Shown here piece by piece: positions 6,853 to 7,928 of a stretch of DNA of 7,928 nucleotides. The stretch's first letter is position 1; each line of letters starts with the position of its first letter. Under the pieces are notes generated by a model, which was not told the origin of the DNA, ran no database searches, and saw nothing but the letters and a program-made list of their open reading frames with translations. Position numbers and translations under genes: made by a program. Source of the stretch: Collinsella aerofaciens (GTDB lineage: Bacteria > Actinomycetota > Coriobacteriia > Coriobacteriales > Coriobacteriaceae); contig RPYR01000010.1 in assembly GCA_008671285.1 (NCBI GenBank), forward strand, positions 1-7,928, in the 5' to 3' direction.

Positions 6853-7536
6853 ATGGGCGATATGACTTTGGACCTGACACCCCGAGGTGCGGCTTCGATT
6901 GAGGCGCTCGTCAACGGCCCGATTCAGACCAACAGTTACGCCGTGATTTCGAATGACGAGTGCTTAATCGTCGATCCGGCGTGGGAGGGCGAGCGTCTTG
7001 TGGAGCATATCCGCACCGCGCATCCCGAGGTGCGCGTACTCGGCTCTGTCTGCACGCACGGTCATGCCGACCATGTTGGCGGGGTTGCCGGGGTTCGAGC
7101 TGTCGTTGGCGACAGCGCACTATATGAGTTGTGCGCTAAGGACGTGACGGTACCTCGCGCAAATATCGAGGAGCAGCGCGCCATGTGGGGCATCGAGACG
7201 CCCGATCCGGGTGAGCCGACGCGCTTGCTTGCCGAGGGCGATACAATCGAGGTGGGCGACGTCTGCCTGCAGGTGATCGAGACGCCGGGGCATACGCCGG
7301 GCGGCATCGTCCTGTTCGCCGCGATCGAGCAGGGGAACATCGCCTTTGTGGGCGACACGCTTTTCCCGGGCAGCCACGGTCGTACCGATCTTTCCGGCGG
7401 TGACGAGGCGGCGATTATGCGCTCGCTTTCCAAACTTGCCAAGACGCTTCCGCCCGATACCGTTTGCTTGACGGGCCATGGCGATTCGACCACGATGGCG
7501 CGCGAACTTATGCAGAACCCGTTTATGCAGATGTAG
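6853..7536 (+). CDS. Metallo-beta-lactamase-fold hydrolase, glyoxalase II-like (YcbL type)
   Basis: The 227-residue product is a small, soluble, single-domain metallo-beta-lactamase-fold hydrolase. The metal-binding set is complete: THGHADH (68-74, giving H69, H71, D73 and H74), H147 in ETPGHTPG, D168 in GDTLFPGSHGRTDL and H209 in LTGHGDS. The pattern fits the short hydroxyacylglutathione-hydrolase-like group, which hydrolyses thioesters or related substrates with two metal ions. The length is below that of true glyoxalase II, which carries an extra substrate-binding domain, so the natural substrate is uncertain. ATG 6853 is preferred because AAGGAGG (6838-6844) ends eight bases before it; ATG 6847 is almost touching that site and ATG 6862 is far from it. 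A terminator-like hairpin sits just upstream, so expression probably depends on read-through from rel. Genes of this type often follow rel in Firmicutes. Confidence 0.88.
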   Translation: MGDMTLDLTPRGAASIEALVNGPIQTNSYAVISNDECLIVDPAWEGERLVEHIRTAHPEVRVLGSVCTHGHADHVGGVAGVRAVVGDSALYELCAKDVTVPRANIEEQRAMWGIETPDPGEPTRLLAEGDTIEVGDVCLQVIETPGHTPGGIVLFAAIEQGNIAFVGDTLFPGSHGRTDLSGGDEAAIMRSLSKLAKTLPPDTVCLTGHGDSTTMARELMQNPFMQM

Positions 7537-7546
7537 GCTCGAAGCC

Positions 7547-7566
7547 GTCTTTCGAACCACGAAGAC
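7547..7566 (+). terminator. Weak hairpin after the MBL hydrolase gene
   Basis: GTCTTTCG (7547-7554) pairs with CGAAGAC (7560-7566) with one bulged T and the loop AACCA, for seven pairs. It starts ten bases after the stop codon, but no T run follows. It could be part of a factor-dependent end or protect the 3' end; as an intrinsic terminator it is poor. Confidence 0.2.
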
Positions 7567-7617
7567 CGCTCAATCGTCAAGCTATTTTCCCCAGTGGGTC
7601 GATTCTGTGGGGCAAAC

Positions 7618-7632
7618 GGTCAAAATTTGTCC
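7618..7632. promoter_or_regulatory. Quasi-palindrome upstream of the aldolase promoter, possible operator
   Basis: GGTCAAAATTTGTCC is symmetrical about its central A with a single mismatched pair. It lies about 50 bases before the predicted -10 of the aldolase gene, in a stretch richer in A and T than its surroundings. A second small inverted repeat, AAACG-AA-CGTTT (7654-7665), overlaps the likely -35. Either may bind a regulator of glycolysis; I cannot assign one. Confidence 0.25.
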
Positions 7633-7662
7633 AATCGGATGGTATTCGTGAACAAACGAACG

Positions 7663-7690
7663 TTTATGCTCGGGTATGTCGTGGTAAAAT
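7663..7690 (+). promoter_or_regulatory. Extended -10 promoter for fructose-bisphosphate aldolase
   Basis: TGGTAAAAT at 7682-7690 is an extended -10 (TGn plus TAAAAT, five of six consensus bases). The best -35 candidate, TTTATG at 7663-7668, is weak and gives a 16-bp spacer. Transcription would begin near 7697, leaving a leader of about 34 bases. The aldolase therefore probably forms its own unit. Confidence 0.55.
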
Positions 7691-7730
7691 CTCAGGCGTT
7701 ATCGGAGCAACCTTACAGGAGGTTTCTTTT

Positions 7731-7928
7731 ATGCTCGTCAACGCAGCAGACATGCTCAAGAAGGCCGAGGCCGGCAAGTACGCTCTCGGTGCCTTCAACA
7801 CCAACAACCTCGAGTGGACCCTGGCTATTCTCCAGGCCGCCGAGGAGGCCAAGTCTCCGCTGATCCTTCAGTGCACCGCTGGTGCCGCTAAGTGGATGGG
7901 CGGTTTCAAGGTCTGCGCCGACATGGTC
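7731..7928 (+). CDS. fba: Fructose-bisphosphate aldolase, class II, 3'-truncated by the window edge
   Basis: Only the first 66 codons are present, and the frame is open to the window end. The N-terminus reads MLVNAADMLKKAEAGKYALG, followed by AFNTNNLEWTLAILQAAEEA (21-40) and the K41-S42-P43-L44-I45 strand, then GAAKWMGGFK (51-60). This is the typical start of zinc-dependent class II aldolase, which splits fructose 1,6-bisphosphate into dihydroxyacetone phosphate and glyceraldehyde 3-phosphate in glycolysis and runs the reverse reaction in gluconeogenesis. The zinc ligands and most catalytic residues lie beyond the window. A near-perfect AGGAGG (7717-7722) ends eight bases before the ATG, and codons are strongly biased to C-ending forms such as CTC, AAC and GCC, as expected for an abundant enzyme. 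Tagatose-bisphosphate aldolase is a less likely alternative, because it shares this N-terminal fold. Confidence 0.9.
   Translation, partial: MLVNAADMLKKAEAGKYALGAFNTNNLEWTLAILQAAEEAKSPLILQCTAGAAKWMGGFKVCADMV

Noticed and set aside
1..7928. Mobile elements, CRISPR arrays, tRNA or rRNA genes, defence systems
   Set aside because: I saw no transposase or integrase motifs, no spaced direct repeats of CRISPR type, no RNA gene signatures and no break in composition. The window is densely filled with conserved housekeeping genes.

Overview
The window looks like chromosomal DNA of a GC-rich member of the Coriobacteriia, with Collinsella or a close relative as the best guess. This is inferred from the roughly 60% GC coding style, the large RecJ-helicase protein and the Clostridia/Actinobacteria-like class II aldolase; no 16S or other decisive marker is present. 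I see no mobile element, CRISPR array, tRNA or rRNA. Most of the window is housekeeping sequence, and the interesting parts are one fused protein and a few control regions.

Layout. (1) 1-826, minus strand: a membrane transporter of the bile acid:sodium symporter (BASS/SBF) superfamily, cut off at the left edge. (2) 827-1100: a divergent control region. It holds a consensus -10 for the rightward genes, a tandem GC-rich repeat, a 21-codon leader ORF and a strong hairpin that covers the recJ ribosome-binding site. (3) 1101-4388, plus strand: a 1095-residue protein joining a complete RecJ single-strand exonuclease to an apparently intact RecQ-like superfamily 2 helicase. (4) 4404-6764, plus strand: a full-length bifunctional Rel (p)ppGpp synthetase/hydrolase, 15 bases after recJ and probably in the same operon. 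(5) 6798-6835: a 13-bp hairpin with a short T run, placed directly against the next Shine-Dalgarno. (6) 6853-7536, plus strand: a metallo-beta-lactamase-fold hydrolase of the glyoxalase II type. (7) 7537-7730: a control region with an extended -10 promoter. (8) 7731-7928, plus strand: the first 66 codons of class II fructose-bisphosphate aldolase, cut off at the right edge.

How the genes fit together. recJ, rel and a metallo-beta-lactamase hydrolase form a neighbourhood familiar from Firmicutes, where apt and dtd usually lie between them; both are missing here. The RecJ-helicase protein would unwind and resect DNA for recombinational repair, and Rel sets the alarmone level that links growth to nutrient supply. 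The aldolase and the transporter look like separate units. The strongest candidates for something undescribed are the RecJ-helicase fusion and the leader ORF plus hairpin that seem to control its translation.
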